A stretch of DNA of 64,000 nt, taken from positions 1 through 64,000 of the forward strand of contig CAYWAP010000001.1 in assembly GCA_964456525.1 (NCBI GenBank), in the 5' to 3' direction. Below the pieces are notes generated by a model. That model made no database searches and had not been told where the DNA came from. It saw nothing but the letters and a program-made list of their open reading frames with translations. This DNA comes from Onthomonas sp964456525. Its GTDB lineage: Bacteria > Bacillota > Clostridia > Oscillospirales > Oscillospiraceae. Positions within the stretch are counted from its first letter, which is position 1; every line of letters starts with the position of its first letter. The position numbers and the translations under genes are program-made. Shown piece by piece: positions 56,133 to 64,000 of this stretch.

Positions 56133-57462
56133 CTTTCCTCAATTTCGCCATAAAAAAGCCATCCGTCCCGTCGCGGTGGGGCCAGAGCGTGCGCATTCCC
56201 GCAGGAATCACGCCCAACGGCTCCGGCAGATTCAGCATTTCCAAGTGAAACTCCGGGTGGCCTTTTAGAAACTCGTTCACAATATCCTCGTTTTCCCGCC
56301 TCAGCACCGTACAGGTGGCGTAAAGCAACGCGCCGCCGGGGGCCACGTAACGGGAGACATTTGCCAAGATGCTGCGCTGGACATCCGGCAGAGCGGCAAG
56401 GGCTTTGGGATCTTTATAGCGGATATCCGGCTTTTTTCGGATAATTCCCAAACCGCTGCAAGGCACATCGGCGATCACGAGATCAAACGCGCCCTCCCAG
56501 GCGGGGTGGAACACCCGGGCGTTGGCAACCCTCGTCTCCACGATGTCCCCGCCCAGCCGTTTGGCATCTGCGGCCATCCGCTTTACCTTTTTCGGATAGA
56601 TGTCACAGGAGAGGATACTTCCCCGGTTTTGCATCGCCATGGCGGCGGAAAAGCTCTTGCTGCCGGGGGCCGCGCAGGCGTCCAACACCTTCATCCCGGG
56701 CTTTGCCCCGGCGGCGATGACCGCCAAGCGCGCCGCTGCGTCCTGCACGATGAAGCGGCCCTGTTGGAAACTCTCCAGTTCCTCCAAAGAGCCGGTTCCC
56801 GCCAACGTGTAGCAGCCCTCCAGCCAGGGGTGGGGCGTGACGGTCACCCCGGCCCCTTCCAGTTCGGCCGCAACGGCCGCCCCGTCCGCTTTCAGTGTAT
56901 TCACCTGGATGGTCGTAGAGACCTGCTGGTTGTTTGCCGCCAGCAGCGGCTCCAGCTCCTCCTCCCCCACGGCCTCCCGGAAACACTCCACCAGCCACTG
57001 GGGGTGGCTGTAGCGGGTGCTGAGATCCTCCGGCTCTGGCGCTGGGAGGTGATCCTTTGCCCGGCAAAAGCCCCGCAAAATGCCATTGACCAACTTGCCC
57101 GAATGGGGATTTTTGCTGTGGCGCTTGACCAGCTCCACAGACTCGCTGACGGCCGCCCGGTCGGGAATCCGGTCCATCCAGGCAATCTGATACATACCCA
57201 TCCGAAGCGCAATTTTCACGGCGCTCTCCAGCTTCTCCAACTTGACCTTGGAAAAGTTGGAGATATAAAAGTCCAGCAGCAGTTGATTCTGCTGCACGCC
57301 GTAACAGATGCGGCTGCAAAGGCCGCTGTCCCGGGCGTCCAGCCCATTTTTTTGAAGGGCGTTTTTCAGCGCCCCATCGGACCAGGCCCCCTGTTTTTCG
57401 CACATCAGGAGAACGGAGAACACCGTTTCCCTGGCTTTATTTGTTTTTTCAGCCACAGTCAC
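56119..57462 (-). CDS. rsmB: 16S rRNA (cytosine-967-C5)-methyltransferase
   Basis: 447 residues. NusB-like N-terminal domain (1-~140), then Fmu/NOL1 methyltransferase: SAM site 'VLDACAAPGSKSFSAAMAMQ', catalytic cysteines in 'IADVPCSGLGIIRKKPDIRY' and 'LLYATCTVLRRENEDIV'. Overlaps rlmN downstream; 27 bases after fmt. Confidence 0.95.
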   Translation of the reverse strand: MTVAEKTNKARETVFSVLLMCEKQGAWSDGALKNALQKNGLDARDSGLCSRICYGVQQNQLLLDFYISNFSKVKLEKLESAVKIALRMGMYQIAWMDRIPDRAAVSESVELVKRHSKNPHSGKLVNGILRGFCRAKDHLPAPEPEDLSTRYSHPQWLVECFREAVGEEELEPLLAANNQQVSTTIQVNTLKADGAAVAAELEGAGVTVTPHPWLEGCYTLAGTGSLEELESFQQGRFIVQDAAARLAVIAAGAKPGMKVLDACAAPGSKSFSAAMAMQNRGSILSCDIYPKKVKRMAADAKRLGGDIVETRVANARVFHPAWEGAFDLVIADVPCSGLGIIRKKPDIRYKDPKALAALPDVQRSILANVSRYVAPGGALLYATCTVLRRENEDIVNEFLKGHPEFHLEMLNLPEPLGVIPAGMRTLWPHRDGTDGFFMAKLRKDDRH

Positions 57463-57489
57463 GCGCTCCTTTCTCCAGATCCGGCCCGT

Positions 57490-58404
57490 TTAAAACAGCT
57501 TATGCCCGCGCAGGTAATCCGCAGCGCCCATCCGCTTTTTCCCCGGGGCCTGCAGCTCCTCAATGCGCAGCAGCTGGCCGTCCCCACAGGCCATCAACAG
57601 GCCCTTTTTGTCCGCGCCAACCGGCGTCCCAGGGGCGGCATCGGTTGTTTCGCCGGGAATGGAGGACTTGAACACCTTAATGGTCTTGCCGCCCAGCTCC
57701 ATGGTGGTTGCGGGCCAGGGCACCAGACCGCGAATCTGGTTGTGCAGCTCCCGCGCGCTCCGGCTCCAGTCCAAGGGGGAAAGTTCCCGGCTCAGCATGG
57801 GGGCATAGGTGTGCAGCCCTTCCTCCTGGGGCGTGCGGGTAGCGGTGCCGTTCGCGAGGGCCACCACCGTGCTGCTGAGCAATTCCGCGCCCATGTCTGC
57901 CAGACGGTCGTGCAGCGTCTCCACAGATTCATCCGGGTCAATGGCCGTAACGGCTTGGGAAATGATGTCGCCGGCGTCCAGCGCCTCGGCCATGTGCATA
58001 ATGGTGACGCCCGTCTCCTCATCGCCGTTGATGACCGCCCAATGGATGGGCGCTGCCCCCCGGTATTTGGGCAGGAGCGAAGAGTGGACATTGATGCAGC
58101 CCAGTCTGGGAAGTTCCAACACGTTTTTCGGCAACAGCTTGCCATAAGCGGCCACCACAATCAACTCCGGGGCAAAGGCCGCCAGCTCCTGACAGGCCGC
58201 CTCATCCCGAAGGGTTTGGGGCTGGCGGACCGGAATCCCTTCCTCCAGCGCAACCACCTTGACCGGGCTGGGCAGCCGCTTCATGCCCCTGTTTTTGGGC
58301 TTGTCCGGCTGGGTGTAAACGGCGGCAATCTCATGCCCATCTGCAAGCAGGCGCTTGAGAGAGGGCACCGCAAACTCCGGCGTTCCCATAAAAACGATTC
58401 TCAT
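57490..58404 (-). CDS. fmt: Methionyl-tRNA formyltransferase
   Basis: 304 residues. 'MRIVFMGTPEFAVPSLKRLL', the formyl-THF site 'HSSLLPKYRGAAPIHWAVIN' and 'ETGVTIMHMAEALDAGDII' are typical; a C-terminal OB fold follows. It formylates initiator Met-tRNA. Its ATG overlaps the def stop by four bases. Confidence 0.96.
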   Translation of the reverse strand: MRIVFMGTPEFAVPSLKRLLADGHEIAAVYTQPDKPKNRGMKRLPSPVKVVALEEGIPVRQPQTLRDEAACQELAAFAPELIVVAAYGKLLPKNVLELPRLGCINVHSSLLPKYRGAAPIHWAVINGDEETGVTIMHMAEALDAGDIISQAVTAIDPDESVETLHDRLADMGAELLSSTVVALANGTATRTPQEEGLHTYAPMLSRELSPLDWSRSARELHNQIRGLVPWPATTMELGGKTIKVFKSSIPGETTDAAPGTPVGADKKGLLMACGDGQLLRIEELQAPGKKRMGAADYLRGHKLF

Positions 58405-58907
58405 GCCTCATCGTCCTCTTTCTCAGCCATCTGCTCCAGCTCTTCGCTGGTGTACAGCCGGTCACACAGGGCGTCAAACATCTGCCCGTCCAGATGGGCG
58501 ATCTCATGGCAGAAGCAGCGGGCGGTCAGCCCCTCTTCTTCCGCCTCATACCAGTTTCCGTGGCGATCCTGCGCCCGAATTTTAACCACATTGGGCCGGG
58601 TGACAACCCCCCATTTTCCGGGCAGGGAGAGGCAGCCCTCCAAGCCGGTCTGCTCGCCGGAGGTCTCGATAATCTCGGGATTGACCATCTCGTAGATCTT
58701 CTCCTCCTCGTTCATGACAATGCAGACCCGGCGGCACAGCCCGATCTGGGGAGCCGCTAAGCCGACGCCGCCAGACTCCTTCAAGGTCTCCCTCATGTCG
58801 TTCAGCATCGTGGCCAGACGGAGGTCAAACCTGGTGACCGGGTGGCAAACCTTGGTTAAAATCGGGTCGCCTTTTTCAACAATCTTTCTCAGCATAGTAT
58901 GATTCAT
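58401..58907 (-). CDS. def: Peptide deformylase
   Basis: 168 residues from 'MNHTMLRKIVEKGDPILTK' (another ATG four codons later is possible). Motifs: 'GVGLAAPQIG', 'EGCLSLPG' with metal ligand Cys92, and 'HEIAHLDG' with His134, Glu135 and His138. It removes the formyl group from nascent chains. Coupled to fmt; 13 bases after priA. Confidence 0.95.
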   Translation of the reverse strand: MNHTMLRKIVEKGDPILTKVCHPVTRFDLRLATMLNDMRETLKESGGVGLAAPQIGLCRRVCIVMNEEEKIYEMVNPEIIETSGEQTGLEGCLSLPGKWGVVTRPNVVKIRAQDRHGNWYEAEEEGLTARCFCHEIAHLDGQMFDALCDRLYTSEELEQMAEKEDDEA

Positions 58908-58920
58908 CTTCCTTTCCGCC

Positions 58921-61386
58921 TCAATCCATCGGATTGCGGGCGATCGCAACGGAAACCCCTTTGTTATAGGCATCCTGGCGAAAGGTTCGAAGTAAAAACG
59001 CGAGCATTTCGCGTATCTTTTTGTTATTATGACACACAAGCGTCAGCTTATAGTAATAGCGGCCCATGACACGCAGCACCGGCGCCTCCGCCGGGCCGTA
59101 GAGGTTCAAAAATCCGGGCCGGATCTCTTTATTGCCCCGCCAGACATCCAGGGCGGATTTCATGCGGTGGGCGCTGCTGAGCACCTGGCGCTCCTGCAGG
59201 CCGGAAAAGGTCAGCACATATTGATCCGCAAAGGGCGGCAGCCAGCGCATTTCCCGCAGCAGAATTTCGCTCTGATAGAACGCATCGTAATCCTGATTGG
59301 CCGCGTATACGATCACTTCGTTTTTCGGCGTATAGGTCTGGATGACCGCTCTGCCATTGCGGCAGCCTCGTCCGGCCCGCCCCACCACCTGGGTCAAGAG
59401 GGCAAAGGTCCTCTCCCCGGCCCGGTAATGGTTCACATAGAGGGACATGTCCGCCTCTAAAACGCCTACCAGAGTGACGCGCTCAAAATCCAGCCCCTTG
59501 GCCACCATCTGGGTGCCCAGAAGGATTGGAATCCGCTGGGAAACAAATCGGTCCAGCAGCTGTTCGTGGGTGTTTCGCGCCGAAATGCTGTCTGCATCCA
59601 TCCGGAGGACCTTCGTTCCGGGGAACTTGCGGCTCAGCTCCTCCTCCACCATCTGCACGCCGGCGTCCACAGAGAGCAGCTCGCCGCCGCAACGGGGACA
59701 GACCTCCGGTTTGGGCTGAGAGTACCCGCAATGATGGCACATCAGCCGTTGGTTATCCTTGTGATAGGTGAGCTTGACCGAACAGTTTGGGCAGTCCGGC
59801 GACTCCCCGCAGTCCACGCACACCACCATCCGGCTGGTTCCCCGGCGGTTCAGAAAGAGGATGGACTGCTCCCCCCGCTCCAGATTTTTTTGCAGTTCCC
59901 GGGCGAGGGGGCGGCTGATTAAGCCAGCGTGTCCGCTGCGCAGCTCCTCCTTCATGTCTACCAGCTGAACCATGGGCATTGCCTGCTCGTTATACCGTTT
60001 TTTCAGCGTCAGCAGCCGGTAAATGCCCTTTCTGGCCTGGTACATACTCTCCACACAGGGGGTTGCGCTGCCCAGAACCAGCGTGGCGCCGGACTGGGCG
60101 CACCGGAATTTGGCAACTTCCCGGGCGTGATACCGGGGCGCCTGCTCCGATTGGTAGCTGCTCTCCTGTTCCTCATCCAGAACGATCAGGCCCAGGTGCT
60201 CCAGAGGGGCAAAGACGGCGCTTCGAGTGCCAACGACCACCTTTGCCTGCCCGTTTCGAACCCGCTTCCACTCGTCATAGCGTTCGCCAGCGGTGAGCGC
60301 GCTGTGGAGAATCGCCACCCGCTCGCCAAATTGGGCCTCAAACTTCTGCAAAATCTGGGGCGTCAGGGCAATCTCCGGCACCAAAACCAGGGCTGTCTTG
60401 CCCTGGGCCAACACCTCATGGATCAGCCGGATATAGACCTGGGTTTTGCCGCTGCCCGTGACGCCGTAAAGCAGGGAGCAGGACGGACGGCCGCGGCGCA
60501 CATCGCCGCATAGAACCTCATACGCCTCCTGCTGCTCCTCATTGAACACTGGCGGCATCTCCCCCGCGGCGGCGTCATGCCTGGGGGAGCGGAAAACCTC
60601 CCGCTGGAAGAGTTCCACCAATCCCAGCTTCTCCAGCGCTTTCACCGTGGTGGCACTGGCGCCGGTGAAATACCGAATCTCCTTGACGGACGCGCTCCCC
60701 ACCTCACCCAGAAACTGCAAGATGGCGCGGCGGGCCTTCGCGGTCTTTCCGATCTTTCCCAGCGCCTCTTCCACCGGGCAGATGAGCCGGGCAATGGGCT
60801 CCGTTTTGTCCCCCACATGGCGGCTGGTGTTGGTGCTTCGGAGGAGCACCCCTCGCTCTTGCAGGGCGCGGAGGGCGTTATGGGGATCTTTGGAGCCAAA
60901 TGCAGTACAAATTTGTTCCCGCGTGGCCGCGCCGCCGTTCTGCTGGAGCACCTCCAGAACTTTTGTCTGCATCGGCGCGTGGGCCGCCATCTCCAGCGCC
61001 TGCTCAATGCTGACCCCTTCGGCCAGCGCATACTGCTCCCGCAGCGCGTAAAACAGGCCGGCCGGCAGCATGGCGCGCACCGCCTCATAGACCGTGCAAA
61101 AATACCAGTCCCGCATCCAGAGGGCCAGTTGAATTCCCGCTTCCTGGACGACGGGGCGCTCATCCAACAGGGTGTGTACGCTTTTCAGCTTGGGCGCTGG
61201 CGCGCCGTCCCACATGGACAGGATGATGCCCTCCGTCAGGCGGTTGCCCTGTGCAAAGGGAACCAGGACGCGCATTCCCACCTGCGCCCGCCCGGCCAGT
61301 TCCCCCGTGACCCGATAGGTGTAGGGTTTATCGATGGCATAGGTTGCAGCGGAGACGGCAATTTTTGCATACCGTACCTGCTCCAA
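58921..61386 (-). CDS. priA: Primosomal replication protein N', DNA helicase PriA
   Basis: 821 residues from TTG 61386 (GGAGG seven bases upstream). 3'-DNA-binding domain, winged helix, helicase Walker A 'LYGVTGSGKTQVYIRLIHE', 'VLDEEQESSYQSE' and two zinc-binding clusters ('CVDCGESPDCPNC', 'CHHCGYSQPKPEVCPRC'). It restarts stalled replication forks. In Bacillus coaBC lies between rpoZ and priA; here there is only a ~105-base gap with a hairpin. Confidence 0.95.
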   Translation of the reverse strand: MEQVRYAKIAVSAATYAIDKPYTYRVTGELAGRAQVGMRVLVPFAQGNRLTEGIILSMWDGAPAPKLKSVHTLLDERPVVQEAGIQLALWMRDWYFCTVYEAVRAMLPAGLFYALREQYALAEGVSIEQALEMAAHAPMQTKVLEVLQQNGGAATREQICTAFGSKDPHNALRALQERGVLLRSTNTSRHVGDKTEPIARLICPVEEALGKIGKTAKARRAILQFLGEVGSASVKEIRYFTGASATTVKALEKLGLVELFQREVFRSPRHDAAAGEMPPVFNEEQQEAYEVLCGDVRRGRPSCSLLYGVTGSGKTQVYIRLIHEVLAQGKTALVLVPEIALTPQILQKFEAQFGERVAILHSALTAGERYDEWKRVRNGQAKVVVGTRSAVFAPLEHLGLIVLDEEQESSYQSEQAPRYHAREVAKFRCAQSGATLVLGSATPCVESMYQARKGIYRLLTLKKRYNEQAMPMVQLVDMKEELRSGHAGLISRPLARELQKNLERGEQSILFLNRRGTSRMVVCVDCGESPDCPNCSVKLTYHKDNQRLMCHHCGYSQPKPEVCPRCGGELLSVDAGVQMVEEELSRKFPGTKVLRMDADSISARNTHEQLLDRFVSQRIPILLGTQMVAKGLDFERVTLVGVLEADMSLYVNHYRAGERTFALLTQVVGRAGRGCRNGRAVIQTYTPKNEVIVYAANQDYDAFYQSEILLREMRWLPPFADQYVLTFSGLQERQVLSSAHRMKSALDVWRGNKEIRPGFLNLYGPAEAPVLRVMGRYYYKLTLVCHNNKKIREMLAFLLRTFRQDAYNKGVSVAIARNPMD

Positions 61387-61491
61387 AGCGACACCTCCAG
61401 AGAGATACAGCGGCAAGGGGCCTTTCAGAGAGCACTGACACGCCAATTGCCGCTGGTTTTTTCCCGAATCAGGGCCTGTAACAACAGGGCC

Positions 61492-61692
61492 TTACGCCTG
61501 TTCCGCGTCGTCAGGGCGCAGTTCCCCCGCCCGCACCTCATTCAGCGCGATGGTGACGGCCTTTTCCTTCAGGGGCGTCTCATTTCTTTCCGCCTCAGTG
61601 GCCAGCTGACGGGCGCGGTGGGCCACCATGTTGACCAGCTCATAGCGGCTGGAGACGTGGGCGAGCATCTCTTCCATCGGATATAGAATCAT
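61492..61692 (-). CDS. rpoZ: RNA polymerase omega subunit
   Basis: 66 residues, 'MILYPMEEMLAHVSSRYELVNMV' region with 'HRARQLATEAE' and 'KAVTIALNEVRAGEL', the omega/RpoZ pattern. AGAAGGAG eight bases before the ATG. An imperfect hairpin (61471-61491) lies at the stop. Confidence 0.93.
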   Translation of the reverse strand: MILYPMEEMLAHVSSRYELVNMVAHRARQLATEAERNETPLKEKAVTIALNEVRAGELRPDDAEQA

Positions 61693-61727
61693 AGCAATTG
61701 CTCCTTCTCAAATTGTAAAACCAGAAC

Positions 61728-62345
61728 TTAATTTTCTTGCAGCATTTTCTCAGCGATGCCGCAGCGGGCCTTGACCGTGCAGTCAGCGGAAGCAAGGATG
61801 GACAGCACTTCCTTTGCGGCGGCTTCCACCTTATCATTGATGACCAGATAGTCATAATCCTTAATGCACTTGAGCTCCTCTCTCGCCCGCTTCAGCCGCC
61901 CCTGAATGACCTCCTCAGATTCGGAGTTTCGGGCGTGCAGGCGGCGCGACAGTTCCTCAAACGAGGGGGGCATCATGAAAATTTCAATAGCATCCTCATA
62001 AGATTTGCGCACATTGGCGGCGCCTTCCACTTCTATGTCCAGCAGGACATCTTTGCCTGCGGCATGAAGGGAATCAATCTCCTGTCGGGATGTACCATAG
62101 TAGTGCCCCTGATAGCAGGTGTATTCCAGGAAGGCGCCCGCCCGAATCATCTCTTCGAACTCCTCCTTAGAGATGAAATAATAGTGGACACCCTCCTCTT
62201 CCCCGTCCCGGGACGACCGGGATGTGTACGAAACGGCCAGCGCCAAATTGGGCCGCTCCCGCTTCAGGGCGGCGATGACGGTACTTTTGCCCACACCGGA
62301 TGGGCCGGAGAGCACGACAATATGTCCCTTATGCCTTTGATTCAC
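61728..62345 (-). CDS. gmk: Guanylate kinase
   Basis: 205 residues from GTG 62345 (AGGAGGG eight bases upstream). P-loop 'VLSGPSGVGKSTVIAAL', GMP site 'SYTSRSSRDGEEEGVHYYF' and 'LLDIEVEGAANVRKSYEDAI'. It converts GMP to GDP. It overlaps the remA 3' end by 17 bases. Confidence 0.95.
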   Translation of the reverse strand: MNQRHKGHIVVLSGPSGVGKSTVIAALKRERPNLALAVSYTSRSSRDGEEEGVHYYFISKEEFEEMIRAGAFLEYTCYQGHYYGTSRQEIDSLHAAGKDVLLDIEVEGAANVRKSYEDAIEIFMMPPSFEELSRRLHARNSESEEVIQGRLKRAREELKCIKDYDYLVINDKVEAAAKEVLSILASADCTVKARCGIAEKMLQEN

Positions 62346-62604
62346 GTAAATTTCCCTCCTCATTGGACTCTTTGCCATTCAGACGGGCTGCAAGCAGTCC
62401 GGGCTGGAGGGCAGACAGAATAATATGATTGGAATCTGTGATGAGAACCGCCTGGGTCTTTCGGCCATAGGTGGCGTCAATCAGCAGGCCACGCTCTTTG
62501 CCGTCCTGAACAATCCGCTTGATCGGCGCCGAATCGGGCGCGACAACGGCCAGCAGCCGGTCCGCCGAAACCATATTTCCAAAGCCGATATTCAGCAGCT
62601 TCAC
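62329..62604 (-). CDS. remA: Extracellular matrix regulator RemA (DUF370)
   Basis: 91 residues, 'MKLLNIGFGNMVSADRLLAV' and 'IDATYGRKTQAVLITDSNH' are diagnostic. In Bacillus RemA binds DNA and activates matrix and osmoprotection genes. Its position between yicC/yloC and gmk is the same as in Bacillus. Confidence 0.95.
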   Translation of the reverse strand: MKLLNIGFGNMVSADRLLAVVAPDSAPIKRIVQDGKERGLLIDATYGRKTQAVLITDSNHIILSALQPGLLAARLNGKESNEEGNLRESKA

Positions 62605-62623
62605 CCAAATCGCCCCTTTTTGG

Positions 62624-63502
62624 TCATTCTACATTTTGGATCTGTTCACGGATCTTTTCGATCTCGGCCTTCATATCCACCACAATGGTGGACAGCTTCA
62701 AATCGTTGCACTTGGACCCGATGGTATTGGTCTCACGGTTCATCTCCTGAACCAGAAAGTCCATCTTGCGGCCAATGGGGCTGCCCCCCTCAATCATGCC
62801 GCGGAACTGTGCGATGTGGCTGCGAAGGCGCACCGTCTCCTCGTCCACCGCGACCTTGTCCGCGAAGATGGCGGCCTCGGTGAGGACACGCCCCTCATCG
62901 ATCTGTTTGTCCGCCAGAACCTCTTCCAGACGGGCGGTCAGCCTCTCCCGGTACTCCCTGACCGTCTCGGGAGAGCGCTCCTCCACTGCGGCGACATTGC
63001 GCTCCAAACTCTCCAGACGCTTCAGCAGGTCTTCGGCCAACTTCTCCCCTTCACAGGTGCGCATGGCGTCAAAATCGGCCAGGGCCAGCTCTGCCACGCT
63101 GTGCAGGTCGGCGGTCAGCTGCTCCAGATCTTCGGGGATCTTCTCCACCAGGAAAACATCCGGAAAACGGGACAGCCCGGAAACGGTGATGTCATTGGGA
63201 ATCTGAAATTTCTCCGCCATCGCGTTCCACGCGTTCAGGTAGCCCGCTGCGACGCTTTCATTTAGCGCCACACGGACGGCTTCGCCGCCCAAGCTCTCGA
63301 TGGTGACAAAGACGTCCACCTTGCCCCGGGTAATGGTCTGCTTCACGCACTTTAGAATGCCAGCTTCCGCACAGGCGTAAACCCTGGGCAGGCGGATATT
63401 GCAGTCCAGATAGCGGTTATTGACGCTGCGCACCTCCACCACATAGGAACGTCCGTTCCGTGTGTCCTCAGCACGGCCATATCCGGTCATACTTTTCAGC
63501 AA
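62624..63502 (-). CDS. YicC/YloC-family endoribonuclease
   Basis: 292 residues from TTG 63502 ('MLKSMTGYGRAEDTRNG'), with GAGGAGAGG six bases upstream; an upstream ATG lacks such a site. 'VEVRSVNNRYLDCNIRLP' and C-terminal 'MDFLVQEMNRETNTIGSK' define the family. First gene of the long yicC-thiN operon; promoter at 63535-63563. Confidence 0.94.
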   Translation of the reverse strand: MLKSMTGYGRAEDTRNGRSYVVEVRSVNNRYLDCNIRLPRVYACAEAGILKCVKQTITRGKVDVFVTIESLGGEAVRVALNESVAAGYLNAWNAMAEKFQIPNDITVSGLSRFPDVFLVEKIPEDLEQLTADLHSVAELALADFDAMRTCEGEKLAEDLLKRLESLERNVAAVEERSPETVREYRERLTARLEEVLADKQIDEGRVLTEAAIFADKVAVDEETVRLRSHIAQFRGMIEGGSPIGRKMDFLVQEMNRETNTIGSKCNDLKLSTIVVDMKAEIEKIREQIQNVE

Positions 63503-63534
63503 AGGAATCCTCTCCTCTTCCATTGGAACAACAT

Positions 63535-63563
63535 ATTATACCAAGTTTAGCAACTTTTGTAAA
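63535..63563 (-). promoter_or_regulatory. Promoter of the yicC-remA-gmk-rpoZ-priA...thiN operon
   Basis: TTTACA (63558-63563) and perfect TATAAT (63535-63540), spacing 17, on the minus strand, about 30 bases before the yicC start. Confidence 0.75.
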
Positions 63564-63571
63564 GACATTGG

Positions 63572-64000
63572 TTACCGGATGAGCGGCATCAGCTTGCGAT
63601 ACAGCACACCCAGCAGACGGCTCAGCGCCAGATCATAGACCACAACGCCGGGAATCCAGAGATAGAGCAGCAGCGCTGGGAAGTCCTCTACCTCCCACCC
63701 CAACAGGGAGATCATCAGGGCACAGCAGCCAAACAGCAGGACGCCGGACGCCGCCAGCTTCACCAGCCACTCTGCCACACGGCTCTTTCGCTGTTCGCTC
63801 CAGAGCTTAATCACGGCATATGGCCCGAACAGAACCGCATAAAAGACCGCCACTTCCTTCGCCGGGAGCAGAAGCAGCGCCAGGAACGCCGTCACCGCAT
63901 AGCAACCCAATCCACCGGCATAACCGGCTGCCATCAGATCGATGGCAACGCTCAGGCTGGCAATTGCGCTCACCGCCAGCTTCCCATTGGGCAGGGCACA
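63572..64000 (-). CDS. Membrane protein, N-terminus beyond the right edge
   Basis: About 142 C-terminal residues are visible; the frame stays open to the edge ('CALPNGKLAVSAIASLSVAI' at 64000 inward). Four to five hydrophobic helices separated by 'GPYAVIKLWSEQRKSRVAEW' and ending 'LSRLLGVLYRKLMPLIR'. No family recognised. It stops just before the yicC promoter region. Confidence 0.7.
   Translation of the reverse strand, partial: CALPNGKLAVSAIASLSVAIDLMAAGYAGGLGCYAVTAFLALLLLPAKEVAVFYAVLFGPYAVIKLWSEQRKSRVAEWLVKLAASGVLLFGCCALMISLLGWEVEDFPALLLYLWIPGVVVYDLALSRLLGVLYRKLMPLIR

Noticed and set aside
56506..58695. 729-codon plus-strand frame
   Set aside because: Antisense shadow across rsmB, fmt and def, all of which show full catalytic motifs.

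Overview
The window looks like a scaffolded draft or metagenome assembly from an endospore-forming, moderately GC-rich gut Firmicute, most likely an Oscillospiraceae/Ruminococcaceae-type clostridium. The basis is the set spoIVA, sipL and spoVM, the clostridial order yicC-remA-gmk-rpoZ-priA-def-fmt-rsmB-rlmN-prpC-prkC-rsgA-thiN, strong AGGAGG ribosome-binding sites, frequent TTG starts and sigma-A type promoters. Three runs of exactly 100 N (18868-18967, 21394-21493, 23780-23879) are scaffold gaps, so linkage across them is not proven and they cut at least two genes.

Region 1-12.3 kb is a galactan/galacto-oligosaccharide locus. A minus-strand operon starts at a TTGACA/TAAACT promoter (8800-8828) with a LacI-type operator. 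It encodes a lipoprotein binding protein, two MalF/MalG-type permeases, an unrecognised 612-residue protein, a tiny zinc-ribbon protein, a GH53 endo-galactanase without a signal peptide and a TraX-family membrane protein, and ends in tandem terminators. A LacI regulator and a divergent GH42 beta-galactosidase complete the set: import, cytoplasmic cleavage, local repressor.

Region 12.3-21.1 kb is housekeeping and metal homeostasis. A yybP-ykoY (Mn2+) riboswitch with its own terminator precedes a P-type cation ATPase. Next come rqcH, mrnC, a PsiE-like membrane protein and a DtxR/MntR regulator with a long leader, then bcp, an HD-PNPOx fusion and an exonuclease cut by a gap. Region 21.1-25.1 kb is a gap-broken, more AT-rich accessory stretch. 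It holds a YtrA-type GntR regulator with an ABC exporter, five small immunity-like ORFs and three diverged copies of a minus-strand promoter-plus-hairpin element that may encode very small RNAs.

Region 25.3-46.9 kb carries pepC and HAD genes, a P-loop/CYTH-like protein, an ECF sigma factor with an RsgI-like PepSY protein, yebC, a Nif3-like gene with trmK, a DUF1858 protein, a cysteine-rich unknown, an MBOAT/DHHW O-acylation pair, an aminotransferase, leuCDB, a sugar acetyltransferase, a HAD protein, a Crp/Fnr regulator and a TPR/DUF6273-type membrane protein.

Region 47-64 kb carries spoIVA, sipL and, encoded in only 72 bases with a TTG start, spoVM: the three proteins that build the basement layer of the spore coat. 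Upstream of them is a candidate ~13 kb housekeeping operon (63.5 to 50.5 kb) running from a TTTACA/TATAAT promoter to an intrinsic terminator behind thiN. A 50-residue two-helix membrane protein appears to start inside the U-tract of that terminator. No rRNA, tRNA, CRISPR array or transposase was seen.
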